From Rhynchopus sp. YZ270_cl-10 (lineage: Eukaryota > Euglenozoa > Diplonemea > Diplonemida > Diplonemidae): DNA of 64,000 nucleotides. A program made the position numbers and the translations under genes. The stretch is taken from NCBI GenBank assembly GCA_964035575.1, contig OZ037884.1, positions 1-64,000 of the forward strand. The letters are read 5' to 3'. This document shows positions 13,801-26,975 of the stretch, piece by piece. Position 1 is the first letter of the stretch; every line of letters begins with the position of its first letter. The notes beneath the pieces were generated by a model. The model was not told the origin of the DNA, did no database searches, and saw only the letters and a program-made list of their open reading frames with translations.

Positions 13801-16800
13801 TCCGTGCGCACGTAGTGAAGAGTTTACTGTGCGCACGTGGTGCGCACGTAGTGTATAGTGATACGTGCGCACGTGGTGCGCACGCTGTGTATAGTGTTCC
13901 GTGCGCACGTAGTGAAGAGTTTACTGTGCGCACGTGGTGCGCACGTAGTGTATAGTGATACGTGCGCACGTGGTGCGCACGCTGTGTATAGTGTTCCGTG
14001 CGCACGTAGTGAAGAGTTTACTGTGCGCACGTGGTGCGCACGTAGTGTATAGTGATACGTGCGCACGTAGTGAAGAGTTTACTGTGCGCACGTGGTGCGC
14101 ACGTAGTGTATAGTGATACGTGCGCACGTGGTGCGCACGCTGTGTATAGTGTTCCGTGCGCACGTAGTGAAGAGTTTACTGTGCGCACGTAGTGTATAGT
14201 GATACGTGCGCACGTGGTGCGCACGTAGTGTATAATGATACGTGCGCACGTGGTGCGCACGCTGTGTCTTGTGTTCCGTGCGCACGTAGTGAAGAGTTTA
14301 CTGTGCGCACGTAGTGTATAGTGATACGTGCGCACGTGGTGCGCACGCTGTGTATAGTGTTCCGTGCGCACGTAGTGAAGAGTTTACTGTGCGCACGTAG
14401 TGTATAGTGATACGTGCGCACGTGGTGCGCACGTAGTGTATAATGATACGTGCGCACGTGGTGCGCACGCTGTGTATAGTGTTCCGTGCGCACGTAGTGA
14501 AGAGTTTACTGTGCGCACGTGGTGCGCACGTAGTGTATAGTGATACGTGCGCACGTGGTGCGCACGCTGCGTATAGTGTTCCGTGCGCACGTAGTGAAGA
14601 GTTTACTGTGCGCACGTGGTGCGCACGTAGTGGATAGTGATACTTGCGCACGTAGTGAAGAGTTTACTGTGCGCACGTGGTGCGCACGTAGTGTATAGTG
14701 ATACGTGCGCACGTGGTGCGCACGCTGCGTATAGTGTTCCGTGCGCACGTAGTGAAGAGTTTACTGTGCGCACGTGGTGCGCACGTAGTGGATAGTGATA
14801 CTTGCGCACGTAGTGAAGAGTTTACTGTGCGCACGTGGTGCGCACGTAGTGTATAGTGATACGTGCGCACGTGGTGCGCACGCTGCGTATAGTGTTCCGT
14901 GCGCACGTAGTGAAGAGTTTACTGTGCGCACGTGGTGCGCACGTAGTGTATAGTGATACGTGCGCACGTGGTGCGCACGCTGTGTTATGTGTTCCGTGCG
15001 CACGTAGTGTTTTGTGTACTGTGCGCACGTGGTGCGCACGCTGTGTATAGTGTTCCGTGCGCAGGTAGTGAAGAGTTTACTGTGCGCACGTGGTGCGCAC
15101 GTGGTGCGCACGTAGTGTATAATGATACATGCGCACGTAGTGAAGAGTTTACTGTGCGCACGTGGTGCGCACGTAGTGAAAAGTGATACGTGCGCACGTG
15201 GTGCGCACGTAGTGATAAATGATACGTGCGCACGTAGTGTATAGTGATACGTGCGCACGTGGTGCGCACGTAGTGTATTATGATACGTGCGCACGTAGTG
15301 AAGAGTTTACTGTGCGCACGTGGTGCGCACGTAGTGAAAAGTGATACGTGCGCACGTGGTGCGCACGTAGTGATAAATGATACGTGCGCACGTAGTGTAT
15401 AGTGATACGTGCGCACGTGGTGCGCACGTAGTGTATAGTGTTCCGTGCGCACGTAGTGAAGAGTTTACTGTGCGCACGTAGTGTATAGTGATACGTGCGC
15501 ACGTGGTGCGCACGCTGTGTATAGTGTTCCGTGCGCACGTAGTGAAGAGTTTACTGTGCGCACGTGGTGCGCACGTAGTGTATAGTGATACGTGCGCACG
15601 TGGTGCGCACGTAGTGTATAATGATACGTGCGCACGTAGTGAAGAGTTTACTGTGCGCACGTGGTGCGCACGTAGTGTATAGTGATACGTGCGCACGTGG
15701 TGCGCACGTAGTGTATAATGATACGTGCGCACGTAGTGAAGAGTTTACTGTGCGCACGTGGTGCGCACGTAGTGTATAGTGATACGTGCGCACGTGGTGC
15801 GCACGTAGTGTAATTATGATACGTGCGCACGTAGTGTATAGTGGTACGTGCGCACGTGGTGCGCACGCTGTGTATAGTGTTCCGTGCGCACGTAGTGAAG
15901 AGTTTACTGTGCGCACGTGGTGCGCACGTAGTGTATAGTGATACGTGCGCACGTGGTGCGCACGTAGTGTATAATGATACGTGCGCACGTAGTGAAGAGT
16001 TTACTGTGCGCACGTGGTGCGCACGTAGTGTATAGTGATACGTGCGCACGTGGTGCGCACGCTGTGAAGAGTGTTCCGTGCGCACGTAGTGAAGAGTTTA
16101 CTGTGCGCACGTAGTGTATAGTGATACGTGCGCACGTGGTGCGCACGCTGTGTATAGTGTTCCGTGCGCACGTAGTGAAGAGTTTACTGTACGCACGTGG
16201 TGCGCACGTAGTGTATAGTGATACGTGCGCACGTGGTGCGCACGTAGTGTATAATGATACGTGCGCACGTGTTGCGCACGCTGTGTATAGTGTTCCGTGC
16301 GCACGTAGTGAAGAGTTTACTGTGCGCACGTAGTGTATAGTGATACGTGCGCACGTGGTGCGCACGCTGTGTATAGTTTTCCGTGCGCACGTAGTGAAGA
16401 GTTTACTGTGCGCACGTAGTGTATAGTGATACGTGCGCACGTGGTGCGCACGCTCTGTATAGTGTTCCGTGCGCACGTAGTGAAGAGTTTACTGTGCGCA
16501 CGTGGTGCGCACGTAGTGTATAGTGATACGTGCGCACGTGGTGCGCACGCTGTGTATAGTGTTCCGTGCGCACGTAGTGAAGAGTTTACTGTGCGCACGT
16601 GGTGCGCACGTAGTGTATAATGATACGTGCGCACGTAGTGAAGAGATTACTGTGCGCACGTGGTGCGCACGTAGTGTATAGTGATACGTGCGCACGTGGT
16701 GCGCACGCTGTGTATAGTGTTCCGTGCGCACGTAGTGAAGAGTTTACTGTGCGCACGTAGTGTATAGTGATACGTGCGCACGTAGTGAAGAGTTTACTGT

Positions 16801-19800
16801 GCGCACGTGGTGCGCACGTAGTGTATAGTGATACGTGCGCACGTGGTGCGCACGCTGTGTATAGTGTTCCGTGCGCACGTAGTGAAGAGTTTACTGTGCG
16901 CACGTGGTGCGCACGTAGTGTATAATGATACGTGCGCACGTAGTGAAGAGATTACTGTGCGCACGTGGTGCGCACGTAGTGTATAGTGATACGTGCGCAC
17001 GTGGTGCGCACGCTGTGTATAGTGTTCCGTGCGCACGTAGTGAAGAGTTTACTGTGCGCACGTAGTGTATAGGGATACGTGCGCACGTGGTGCGCACGTA
17101 GTGTATAATGATACGTGCGCACGTAGTGAAGAGATTACTGTGCGCACGTGGTGCGCACGTAGTGTATAGTGATACGTGCGCACGTGGTGCGCACGCTGTG
17201 TATAGTGTTCCGTGCGCACGTAGTGAAGAGTTTACTGTGCGCACGTGGTGCGCACGTAGTGTATAGTGATACGGGCGCACGTGGTGCGCACGCTGTGTAT
17301 AGTGTTCCGTGCGCACGTAGTGAAGAGTTTACTGTGCGCACGTAGTGTATAGGGATACGTGCGCACGTGGTGCGCACGTAGTGTATAATGATACGTGCGC
17401 ACGTAGTGAAGAGATTACTGTGCGCACGTGGTGCGCACGTAGTGTATAGTGATACGTGCGCACGTGGTGCGCACGCTGTGTATAGTGTTCCGTGCGCACG
17501 TAGTGAAGAGTTTACTGTGCGCACGTAGTGTATAGTGATACGTGCGCACGTGGTGCGCACGTAGTGTATAATGATACGTGCGCACGTGGTGCGCACGCTG
17601 TGTCTTGTGTTCCGTGCGCACGTAGTGAAGAGTTTACTGTGCGCACGTAGTGTATAGTGATACGTGCGCACGTGGTGCGCACGTAGTGTATAATGATACG
17701 TGCGCACGTGGTGCGCACGCTGTGTATAGTGTTCCGTGCGCACGTAGTGAAGAGTTTACTGTGCGCACGTGGTGCGCACGTAGTGTATAGTGATACGTGC
17801 GCACGTGGTGCGCACGTAGTGTATTATGATACGTGCGCACGTAGTGTATTGTGATACGTGCGCACGTGGTGCGCACGCTGTGTATAGTGTTCCGTGCGCA
17901 CGTAGTGAAGAGTTTACTGTGCGCACGTGGTGCGCACGTAGTGTATAGTGATACGGGCGCACGTGGTGCGCACGCTGTGTATAGTGTTCAGTGCGCACGT
18001 AGTGAAGAGTTTACTGTGCGCACGTGGTGCGCACGTAGTGAAGAGTTTACTGTGCGCACGTAGTGTATAGTGATACGTGCGCACGTGGTGCGCACGCTGT
18101 GTATAGTGTTCCGTGCGCACGTAGTGAAGAGTTTACTGTGCGCACGTGGTGCGCACGTAGTGTATAGTGATACGTGCGCACGTGGTGCGCACGCTGTGTA
18201 TAGTGTTCCGTGCGCACGTAGTGAAGAGTTTACTGTGCCCACGTGGTGCGCACGTAGTGTATAGTGATACGTGCGCACGTGGTGCGCACGTAGTGTATAG
18301 TGATACGTGCGCACGTAGTGAAGAGTTTACTGTGCGCACGTAGTGTATAGTGATACGTGCGCACGTGGTGCGCACGCTGTGTATAGTGTTCCGTGCGCAC
18401 GTAGTGAAGAGTTTACTGTGCCCACGTGGTGCGCACGTAGTGTATAGTGATACGTGCGCACGTGGTGCGCACGCTGTGAATAGTGTTCCGTGCGCACGTA
18501 GTGAAGAGTTTACTGTGCGCACGTAGTGTATAGTGATACGTGCGCACGTGGTGCGCACGTAGTGTATAATGATACGTGCGCACGTAGTGTATAGTGATAC
18601 GTGCGCACGTGGTGCGCACGCTGTGTATAGTGTTCCGTGCGCACGTAGTGAAGAGTTTACTGTGCGCACGTAGTGTATAGTGATACGTGCGCACGTGGTG
18701 CGCACGTAGTGTATAATGATACGTGCGCACGTGGTGCGCACGCTGTGTCTTGTGTTCCGTGCGCACGTAGTGAAGAGTTTACTGTGCGCACGTAGTGTAT
18801 AGTGATACGTGCGCACGTGGTGCGCACGCTGTGTATAGTGTTCCGTGCGCACGTAGTGAAGAGTTTACTGTGCGCACGTAGTGTATAATGATACGTGCGC
18901 ACGTGGTGCGCACGCTGTGTATAGTGTTCCGTGCGCACGTAGTGAAGAGTTTACTGTGCGCACGTAGTGTATAGTGATACGTGCGCACGTGGTGCGCACG
19001 CTGTGTATAGTGTTCCGTGCGCACGTAGTGAAGAGTTTACTGTGCGCACGTAGTGTATAGTGATACGTGCGCACGTGGTGCGCACGCTGTGTATAGTGTT
19101 CCGTGCGCACGTAGTGAAGAGTTTACTGTGCGCACGTGGTGCGCACGTAGTGTATAGTGATACGGGCGCACGTGGTGCGCACGCTGTGTATAGTGTTCCG
19201 TGCGCACGTAGTGAAGAGTTTACTGTGCGCACGTGGTGCGCACGTAGTGTATAGTGATACGTGCGCACGTGGTGCGCACGCTGTGTATAGTGTTCCGTGC
19301 GCACGTAGTGAAGAGTTTACTGTGCGCACGTGGTGCGCACGTAGTGTATAGTGATACGTGCGCACGTGGTGCGCACGCTGTGTATAGTGTTCCGTGCGCA
19401 CGTAGTGAAGAGTTTACTGTGCGCACGTGGTGCGCACGTAGTGAAAAGTGATACGTGCGCACGTGGTGCGCACGTAGTGTATAATGATACGTGCGCACGT
19501 AGTGAAGAGTTTACTGTGCGCACGTGGTGCGCACGTAGTGTATAGTGATACGTGCGCACGTGGTGCGCACGCTGTGTATAGTGTTCCGTGCGCACGTAGT
19601 GAAGAGTTTACTGTGCGCACGTAGTGTATAGTGATACGTGCGCACGTGGTGCGCACGTAGTGTATAATGATACGTGCGCACGTAGTGTATAGTGATACGT
19701 GCGCACGTGGTGCGCACGCTGTGTATAGTGTTCCGTGCGCACGTAGTGAAGAGTTTACTGTGCGCACGTGGTGCGCACGTAGTGTATAGTGATACGGGCG

Positions 19801-22800
19801 CACGTGGTGCGCACGCTGTGTATAGTGTTCAGTGCGCACGTAGTGAAGAGTTTACTGTGCCCACGTGGTGCGCACGTAGTGAAGAGTTTACTGTGCGCAC
19901 GTAGTGTATAGTGATACGTGCGCACGTGGTGCGCACGCTGTGTATAGTGTTCCGTGCGCACGTAGTGAAGAGTTTACTGTGCGCACGTGGTGCGCACGTA
20001 GTGTATAGTGATACGTGCGCACGTGGTGCGCACGCTGTGTATAGTGTTCCGTGCGCACGTAGTGAAGAGTTTACTGTGCGCACGTGGTGCGCACGTAGTG
20101 TATAGTGATACGGGCGCACGTGGTGCGCACGCTGTGTATAGTGTTCAGTGCGCACGTAGTGAAGAGTTTACTGTGCCCACGTGGTGCGCACGTAGTGAAG
20201 AGTTTACTGTGCGCACGTAGTGTATAGTGATACGTGCGCACGTGGTGCGCACGCTGTGTATAGTGTTCCGTGCGCACGTAGTGCAGAGTTTACTGTGCGC
20301 ACGTGGTGCGCACGTAGTGTATAGTGATACGTGCGCACGTGGTGCGCACGCTGTGTATAGTGTTCCGTGCGCACGTAGTGAAGAGTTTACTGTGCCCACG
20401 TGGTGCGCACGTAGTGTATAGTGATACGGGCGCACGTGGTGCGCACGTAGTGTATAGTGATACGTGCGCACGTAGTGAAGAGTTTACTGTGCGCACGTGG
20501 TGCGCACGTAGTGTATAGTGATACGTGCGCACGTAGTGAAGAGTTTACTGTGCGCACGTGGTGCGCACGTAGTGTATAGTGATACGTGCGCACGTGGTGC
20601 GCACGCTGTGTATAGTGTTCCGTGCGCACGTAGTGAAGAGTTTACTGTGCCCACGTGGTGCGCACGTAGTGTATAGTGATACGTGCGCACGTGGTGCGCA
20701 CGTAGTGTATAGTGATACGTGCGCACGTAGTGAAGAGTTTACTGTGCGCACGTAGTGTATAGTGATACGTGCGCACGTGGTGCGCACGCTGTGTATAGTG
20801 TTCCGTGCGCACGTAGTGAAGAGTTTACTGTGCCCACGTGGTGCGCACGTAGTGTATAGTGATACGTGCGCACGTGGTGCGCACGCTGTGTATAGTGTTC
20901 CGTGCGCACGTAGTGAAGAGTTTACTGTGCGCACGTAGTGTATAGTGATACGTGCGCACGTGGTGCGCACGTAGTGTATAATGATACGTGCGCACGTGGT
21001 GCGCACGCTGTGTCTTGTGTTCCGTGCGCACGGAGTGAAGAGTTTACTGTGCGCACGTAGTGTATAGTGATACGTGCGCACGTGGTGCGCACGCTGTGTA
21101 TAGTGTTCCGTGCGCACGTAGTGAAGAGTTTACTGTGCGCACGTAGTGTATAGTGATACGTGCGCACGTGGTGCGCACGCTGTGTATAGTGTTCCGTGCG
21201 CACGTAGTGAAGAGTTTACTGTGCGCACGTGGTGCGCAAGTAGTGTATAATGATACGTGCGCACGTGGTGCGCACGCTGTGTATAGTGTTCCGTGCGCAC
21301 GTAGTGAAGAGTTTACTGTGCGCACGTGGTGCGCACGTAGTGTATAGTGTACTGTGCGCACGTGGTGCGCACGTAGTGTATAGTGATACGTGCGCACGTG
21401 GTGCGCACGCTGTGTATAGTGTTCCGTGCGCACGTAGTGAAGAGTTTACTGTGCGCGTGATACGTGCGCACGTGGTGCGCACGCTGTGTATAGTGTTCCG
21501 TGCGCACGTAGTGAAGAGTTTACTGTGCGCACGTAGTGTATAGTGATACGTGCGCACGTGGTGCGCACGCTGTGTATAGTGTTCCGTGCGCACGTAGTGA
21601 AGAGTTTACTGTGCGCACGTGGTGCGCACGTAGTGTATAGTGTACTGTGCGCACGTGGTGCGCACGTAGTGTATAGTGATACGTGCGCACGTGGTGCGCA
21701 CGCTGTGTATAGTGTTCCGTGCGCACGTAGTGAAGAGTTTACTGTGCGCACGTGGTGCGCACGTAGTGTATAGTGATACGTGCGCACGTGGTGCGCACGC
21801 TGTGTATAGTGTTCCGTGCGCACGTAGTGAAGAGTTTACTGTGCGCACGTGGTGCGCACGTAGTGTATAGTGATACGTGCGCACGTAGTGAAGAGTTTAC
21901 TGTGCGCACGTGGTGCGCACGTAGTGTATAGTGATACGTGCGCACGTGGTGCGCACGCTGTGTATAGTGTTCCGTGCGCACGTAGTGAAGAGTTTACTGT
22001 GCGCACGTAGTGTATAGTGATACGTGCGCACGTGGTGCGCACGTAGTGTATAATGATACGTGCGCACGTGGTGCGCACGCTGTGTCTTGTGTTCCGTGCG
22101 CACGTAGTGAAGAGTTTACTGTGCGCACGTAGTGTATAGTGATACGTGCGCACGTGGTGCGCACGCTGTGTATAGTGTTCCGTGCGCACGTAGTGAAGAG
22201 TTTACTGTGCGCACGTAGTGTATAGTGATACGTGCGCACGTGGTGCGCACGTAGTGTATAATGATACGTGCGCACGTGGTGCGCACGCTGTGTATAGTGT
22301 TCCGTGCGCACGTAGTGAAGAGTTTACTGTGCGCACGTGGTGCGCACGTAGTGTATAGTGATACGTGCGCACGTGGTGCGCACGCTGCGTATAGTGTTCC
22401 GTGCGCACGTAGTGAAGAGTTTACTGTGCGCACGTGGTGCGCACGTAGTGGATAGTGATACTTGCGCACGTAGTGAAGAGTTTACTGTGCGCACGTGGTG
22501 CGCACGTAGTGTATAGTGATACGTGCGCACGTGGTGCGCACGCTGCGTATAGTGTTCCGTGCGCACGTAGTGAAGAGTTTACTGTGCGCACGTGGTGCGC
22601 ACGTAGTGGATAGTGATACTTGCGCACGTAGTGAAGAGTTTACTGTGCGCACGTGGTGCGCACGTAGTGTATAGTGATACGTGCGCACGTGGTGCGCACG
22701 CTGCGTATAGTGTTCCGTGCGCACGTAGTGAAGAGTTTACTGTGCGCACGTGGTGCGCACGTAGTGTATAGTGATACGTGCGCACGTGGTGCGCACGCTG

Positions 22801-25025
22801 TGTTATGTGTTCCGTGCGCACGTAGTGTTTTGTGTACTGTGCGCACGTGGTGCGCACGCTGTGTATAGTGTTCCGTGCGCAGGTAGTGAAGAGTTTACTG
22901 TGCGCACGTGGTGCGCACGTGGTGCGCACGTAGTGTATAATGATACATGCGCACGTAGTGAAGAGTTTACTGTGCGCACGTGGTGCGCACGTAGTGTATA
23001 ATGATACGTGCGCACGTGGTGCGCACGCTGTGTCTTGTGTTCCGTGCGCACGGAGTGAAGAGTTTACTGTGCGCACGTAGTGTATAGTGATACGTGCGCA
23101 CGTGGTGCGCACGTAGTGTATAATGATACGTGCGCACGTGGTGCGCACGCTGTGTATAGTGTTCCGTGCGCACGTAGTGAAGAGTTTACTGTGCGCACGT
23201 AGTGTATAGTGATACGTGCGCACGTGGTGCGCACGTAGTGTATAATGATACGTGCGCACGTGGTGCGCACGCTGTGTATAGTGTTCCGTGCGCACGTAGT
23301 GAAGAGTTTACTGTGCGCACGTAGTGTATAGTGATACGTGCGCACGTGGTGCGCACGCTGTGTATAGTGTTCCGTGCGCACGTAGTGAAGAGTTTACTGT
23401 GCGCACGTAGTGTATAGTGATACGTGCGCACGTGGTGCGCACGCTGTGTATAGTGTTCCGTGCGCACGTAGTGAAGAGTTTACTGTGCGCACGTGGTGCG
23501 CACGTAGTGTATAGTGATACGGGCGCACGTGGTGCGCACGCTGTGTATAGTGTTCCGTGCGCACGTAGTGAAGAGTTTACTGTGCGCACGTGGTGCGCAC
23601 GTAGTGTATAGTGATACGTGCGCACGTGGTGCGCACGCTGTGTATAGTGTTCCGTGCGCACGTAGTGAAGAGTTTACTGTGCGCACGTGGTGCGCACGTA
23701 GTGTATAGTGATACGTGCGCACGTGGTGCGCACGCTGTGTATAGTGTTCCGTGCGCACGTAGTGAAGAGTTTACTGTGCGCACGTGGTGCGCACGTAGTG
23801 AAAAGTGATACGTGCGCACGTGGTGCGCACGTAGTGTATAATGATACGTGCGCACGTAGTGAAGAGTTTACTGTGCGCACGTGGTGCGCACGTAGTGTAT
23901 AGTGATACGTGCGCACGTGGTGCGCACGCTGTGTATAGTGTTCCGTGCGCACGTAGTGAAGAGTTTACTGTGCGCACGTAGTGTATAGTGATACGTGCGC
24001 ACGTGGTGCGCACGTAGTGTATAATGATACGTGCGCACGTAGTGTATAGTGATACGTGCGCACGTGGTGCGCACGCTGTGTATAGTGTTCCGTGCGCACG
24101 TAGTGAAGAGTTTACTGTGCGCACGTAGTGTATAGTGATACGTGCGCACGTGGTGCGCACGTAGTGTATAATGATACGTGCGCACGTAGTGAAGAGTTTA
24201 CTGTGCGCACGTGGTGCGCACGTAGTGTATAGTGATACGTGCGCACGTGGTGCGCACGCTGTGTATAGTGTTCCGTGCGCACGTAGTGAAGAGTTTACTG
24301 TGCGCACGTAGTGTATAGTGATACGTGCGCACGTGGTGCGCACGTAGTGTATAATGATACGTGCGCACGTGGTGCGCACGCTGTGTCTTGTGTTCCGTGC
24401 GCACGTAGTGAAGAGTTTACTGTGCGCACGTAGTGTATAGTGATACGTGCGCACGTGGTGCGCACGCTGTGTATAGTGTTCCGTGCGCACGTAGTGAAGA
24501 GTTTACTGTGCGCACGTAGTGTATAGTGATACGTGCGCACGTGGTGCGCACGCTGTGTATAGTGTTCCGTGCGCACGTAGTGAAGAGTTTACTGTGCGCA
24601 CGTAGTGTATAGTGATACGTGCGCACGTGGTGCGCACGCTGTGTATAGTGTTCCGTGCGCACGTAGTGAAGAGTTTACTGTGCGCACGTAGTGTATAGTG
24701 ATACGTGCGCACGTGGTGCGCACGCTGTGTATAGTGTTCCGTGCGCACGTAGTGAAGAGTTTACTGTGCGCACGTGGTGCGCACGTAGTGTATAGTGATA
24801 CGTGCGCACGTGGTGCGCACGCTGTGTATAGTGTTCCGTGCGCACGTAGTGAAGAGTTTACTGTGCGCACGTGGTGCGCACGTAGTGTATAGTGATACGG
24901 GCGCACGTGGTGCGCACGTAGTGTATAATGATACGTGCGCACGTAGTGAAGAGTTTACTGTGCGCACGTGGTGCGCACGTAGTGTATAGTGTACTGTGCG
25001 CACGTGGTGCGCACGTAGTGTATAG
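10867..25025. repeat. CpG-rich palindromic satellite, left block
   Basis: The array is made of a few modules. Two are 25 bp (GTGCGCACGTAGTG followed by TATAGTGATAC or AAGAGTTTACT). One is 36 bp, carrying GTGCGCACGTGGTGCGCAC and then GCTGTGTATAGTGTTCC. They combine into periods of 61, 86, 97 and 122 bp. Almost every module starts in a perfect dyad (TACGTGCGCACGTA in full form). Kilobase segments recur at long offsets, for example 12,433-12,850 at +5,418, about 14,018-15,170 at +7,818 and 19,060-19,550 at +4,357. This indicates unequal exchange. The block joins the 8-bp array directly at 10,866/10,867. Long ORFs on both strands, mainly minus, with peptides such as MRTEHYTQRAHHVRTYHY, are by-products of a stop-poor repeat. 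Confidence 0.97.
25019..25025. other. Left target-site duplication (TGTATAG)
   Basis: TGTATAG lies immediately before the left terminal inverted repeat and recurs at 27,277-27,283 immediately after the right one. It is part of the satellite module, and the satellite resumes in register on the right. The duplication may be 8 bp (GTGTATAG), because the outermost G of the right repeat can be assigned to either side. Confidence 0.8.
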
Positions 25026-25239
25026 CAAGGCTCTAAGTCGACAGTGTGTCTTTGTGTCTAGACACTGTCGATAGACACAAAGACACAAAGACACACTGTG
25101 TCTTTTGTCGAAGACACAGTGTGTCTTTGTCGACTGTCGACTGTGTCTTGTCGAAAAAAAAAATTTTTTTTTTTTTCGACATCACAAAATTTTTTCACCC
25201 AAAAAAAAAATTTTTTTTTGGGACCCGCGGGCACCGGGC

Positions 25240-25870
25240 ATGCAAATAAAGTAAGAATTTTGATGTTTTGAGCATCTAGAATTTATTTCCCGGTCATTTT
25301 GTGTACCCTGTACATTTTGTATGGGCCAGCGACTTGTCGAAAAATCGAAAAAAAAATCGAAATAAAAAATTTTTTTTTTGGGAAAATTTCGACCCTGAGG
25401 TGGGTTTTTGGGCACCAAAAAATGCAAAAAAACGCAAAAATCGGGTGTTTTGACCATCTGTGGTTACACAAAACACACTTCTGTGTACAAGCCTACACCA
25501 ATACAGTGGTAATACAAGGCGATTTTTGGCCAAAAAAAAATTTTTTTTTTTGCCCAAAATCAGGCGTGGTACCTCATAAAATTGCCCGATGAATCCAATG
25601 AAAACCTCAGATTGGGCAAATTATGAAAAAAATTTTCAAGTCGAATTTTCAGCCAAAATACGGCTATTTTGGTCATACCTTACGTACTGACAGTACCCCA
25701 GAAAGTAGTTGTCGAAAAAAAAAAAATTCAAAAAAAAAAAAAAATTTTTTTTCGCAAAGGCAAATTGAGTTCTTTTGATCTTTTTTTGCAGAAAAACGCG
25801 GGGAAATGCCTTAAAAAGGCTCAAAAGTTGAAAATTCTGGCTTTATTTGAAAGATAGGGCCAGAACTAGG
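25240..25870. repeat. Degenerate ~170-bp repeats with (A)n(T)n tracts
   Basis: Successive units share a layout: a gap of GGGCACCAAAAA/ATGCAAAA-type sequence, TTTTGACCATCTGTGG, then an (A)n(T)n tract. Related units lie in opposite orientation at about 57,100-57,830. The conceptual peptides match across the two places (VKTPDFCVFLHFLV here, VKTPDSCVFLHFLV there). I read this as a shared non-coding repeat rather than a gene. Confidence 0.6.
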
Positions 25871-25929
25871 AAAAAAGGGCCAAAAAAAAAAAATAAGGTT
25901 CGCAAGGCAAAACCGAATTCCATAATTTC

Positions 25930-25965
<36 letters not shown>

Positions 25966-26284
25966 AAAATTTTTGTAACCCTCCAGAGGTCTCAAGGGAT
26001 TCCCTTGAGAGCTAAGAGGATTCCCTTGAGAGCACCAAAAATTCCCGCGAGAGAATGTGCGTTTTGGTGACAGAAACCGGCCAAAAACTTTTTAAAACGG
26101 CCCACAACCTGGTTTCTGCGACTCGAAAAGCGTATCCGCATGCTTTTGGGCGTCCGTGGGCCACAAACGATGGTACCCATGTGGGCCGAAAAACATACGT
26201 GTTTGTACACAAAACACCACAAAAGCGCTTGTTTGCAGGCAGTTCGGGTAGAAAACGACCTCTTCGGGTCACAAAGCTACATCC

Positions 26285-26400
26285 CTCCCTCCCTTGGCCC
26301 TCGGGATTCCCTTTCGGGAGGTCAGGGCGCCCTCGGGCCTTCGGCCCTCGGGCTGCCCTGACCTCCCTCAAGGGATCCCTCGGGCTCTGGCGGGAGGGAG
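26285..26400. repeat. GC-rich imperfect hairpin inside the TIR element
   Basis: CCCTCGGGATTCCC and GGTCAGGGCGCCCTCGGGCC are mirrored by GGCCCTCGGGCTGCCCTGACC and GGGATCCCTCGGG around the centre near 26,342. The result is a roughly 100-bp imperfect inverted repeat. Confidence 0.65.
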
Positions 26401-26462
26401 GGAAATAGCTATTATACCCCGCAGGGTATACTTTATTCCCTCCCTCCGGCAAAAATTATTAC

Positions 26463-26705
26463 CCTCAAGGGAGCACTTTATCTCCCTGAAGGTCACTTTA
26501 TCTCCCTGAAGGTCCACTTTATCTCCCTAGGGAGATAAAGTGAGCTTCAGGGAGATAAAGTGACCTTCAGGGAGATAAAGTGACCTTCAGGGAGATAAAG
26601 TGACCTTCAGGGAGATAATGTGACCTTCAGGGAGATAAAGTGACCTTCAGGGAGATAAAGTAAAAGCTTCAGGGAGATAAAGTGACCTTCAGGGAGATAA
26701 AGTGG
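26463..26705. repeat. 20-bp tandem repeat (GGGAGATAAAGTGACCTTCA) with internal inversion
   Basis: Three units run in one orientation (to about 26,529), then about nine units run in the opposite orientation (from about 26,530). The array therefore folds back on itself around TCCCTAGGGA. Single units vary slightly (GAGCTTCA, TAATGTGACC, TAAAAGCTTCA). Confidence 0.9.
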
Positions 26706-26854
26706 AATTTTTTTTTTTTTTTTAGTTTTGGGCCTAAGGTGAAAAAACCCACTTCTAGGTACCTATATGGGCCCAAAAATGCCAAAAAACGAAAAATTTT
26801 GCATTTTTGACCATCGGGAGGGCAAAAGTATACCCTACGGGGTATAAAATTACA

Positions 26855-26975
26855 TATTTACCCCCGGGGACTCACATATCTCCCCTCGGGAGCCAATATT
26901 TCCCCTCGGGCCCTACGGGCCCTCGGGGAAATATTGGCTCCCTCGGGGGAGATAAAGTGAGTCCCCGGGGGTAGA
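26855..26975. repeat. Long hairpin, ~55-bp arms
   Basis: ACCCCCGGGGACTCAC and GGGAGCCAATATTTCCCC on the left are mirrored by GGGGAAATATTGGCTCCC and GTGAGTCCCCGGGGGT on the right, around CGGGCCCTACGGGCCC. The arms match except for small changes near the CATATCTCC / GGAGATAAA segment. Confidence 0.8.

Noticed and set aside
26012-26452. Overlapping ORFs of 117-146 residues in the TIR element
   Set aside because: They run through the GC hairpin and low-complexity sequence, with no domain and no transposase motif.
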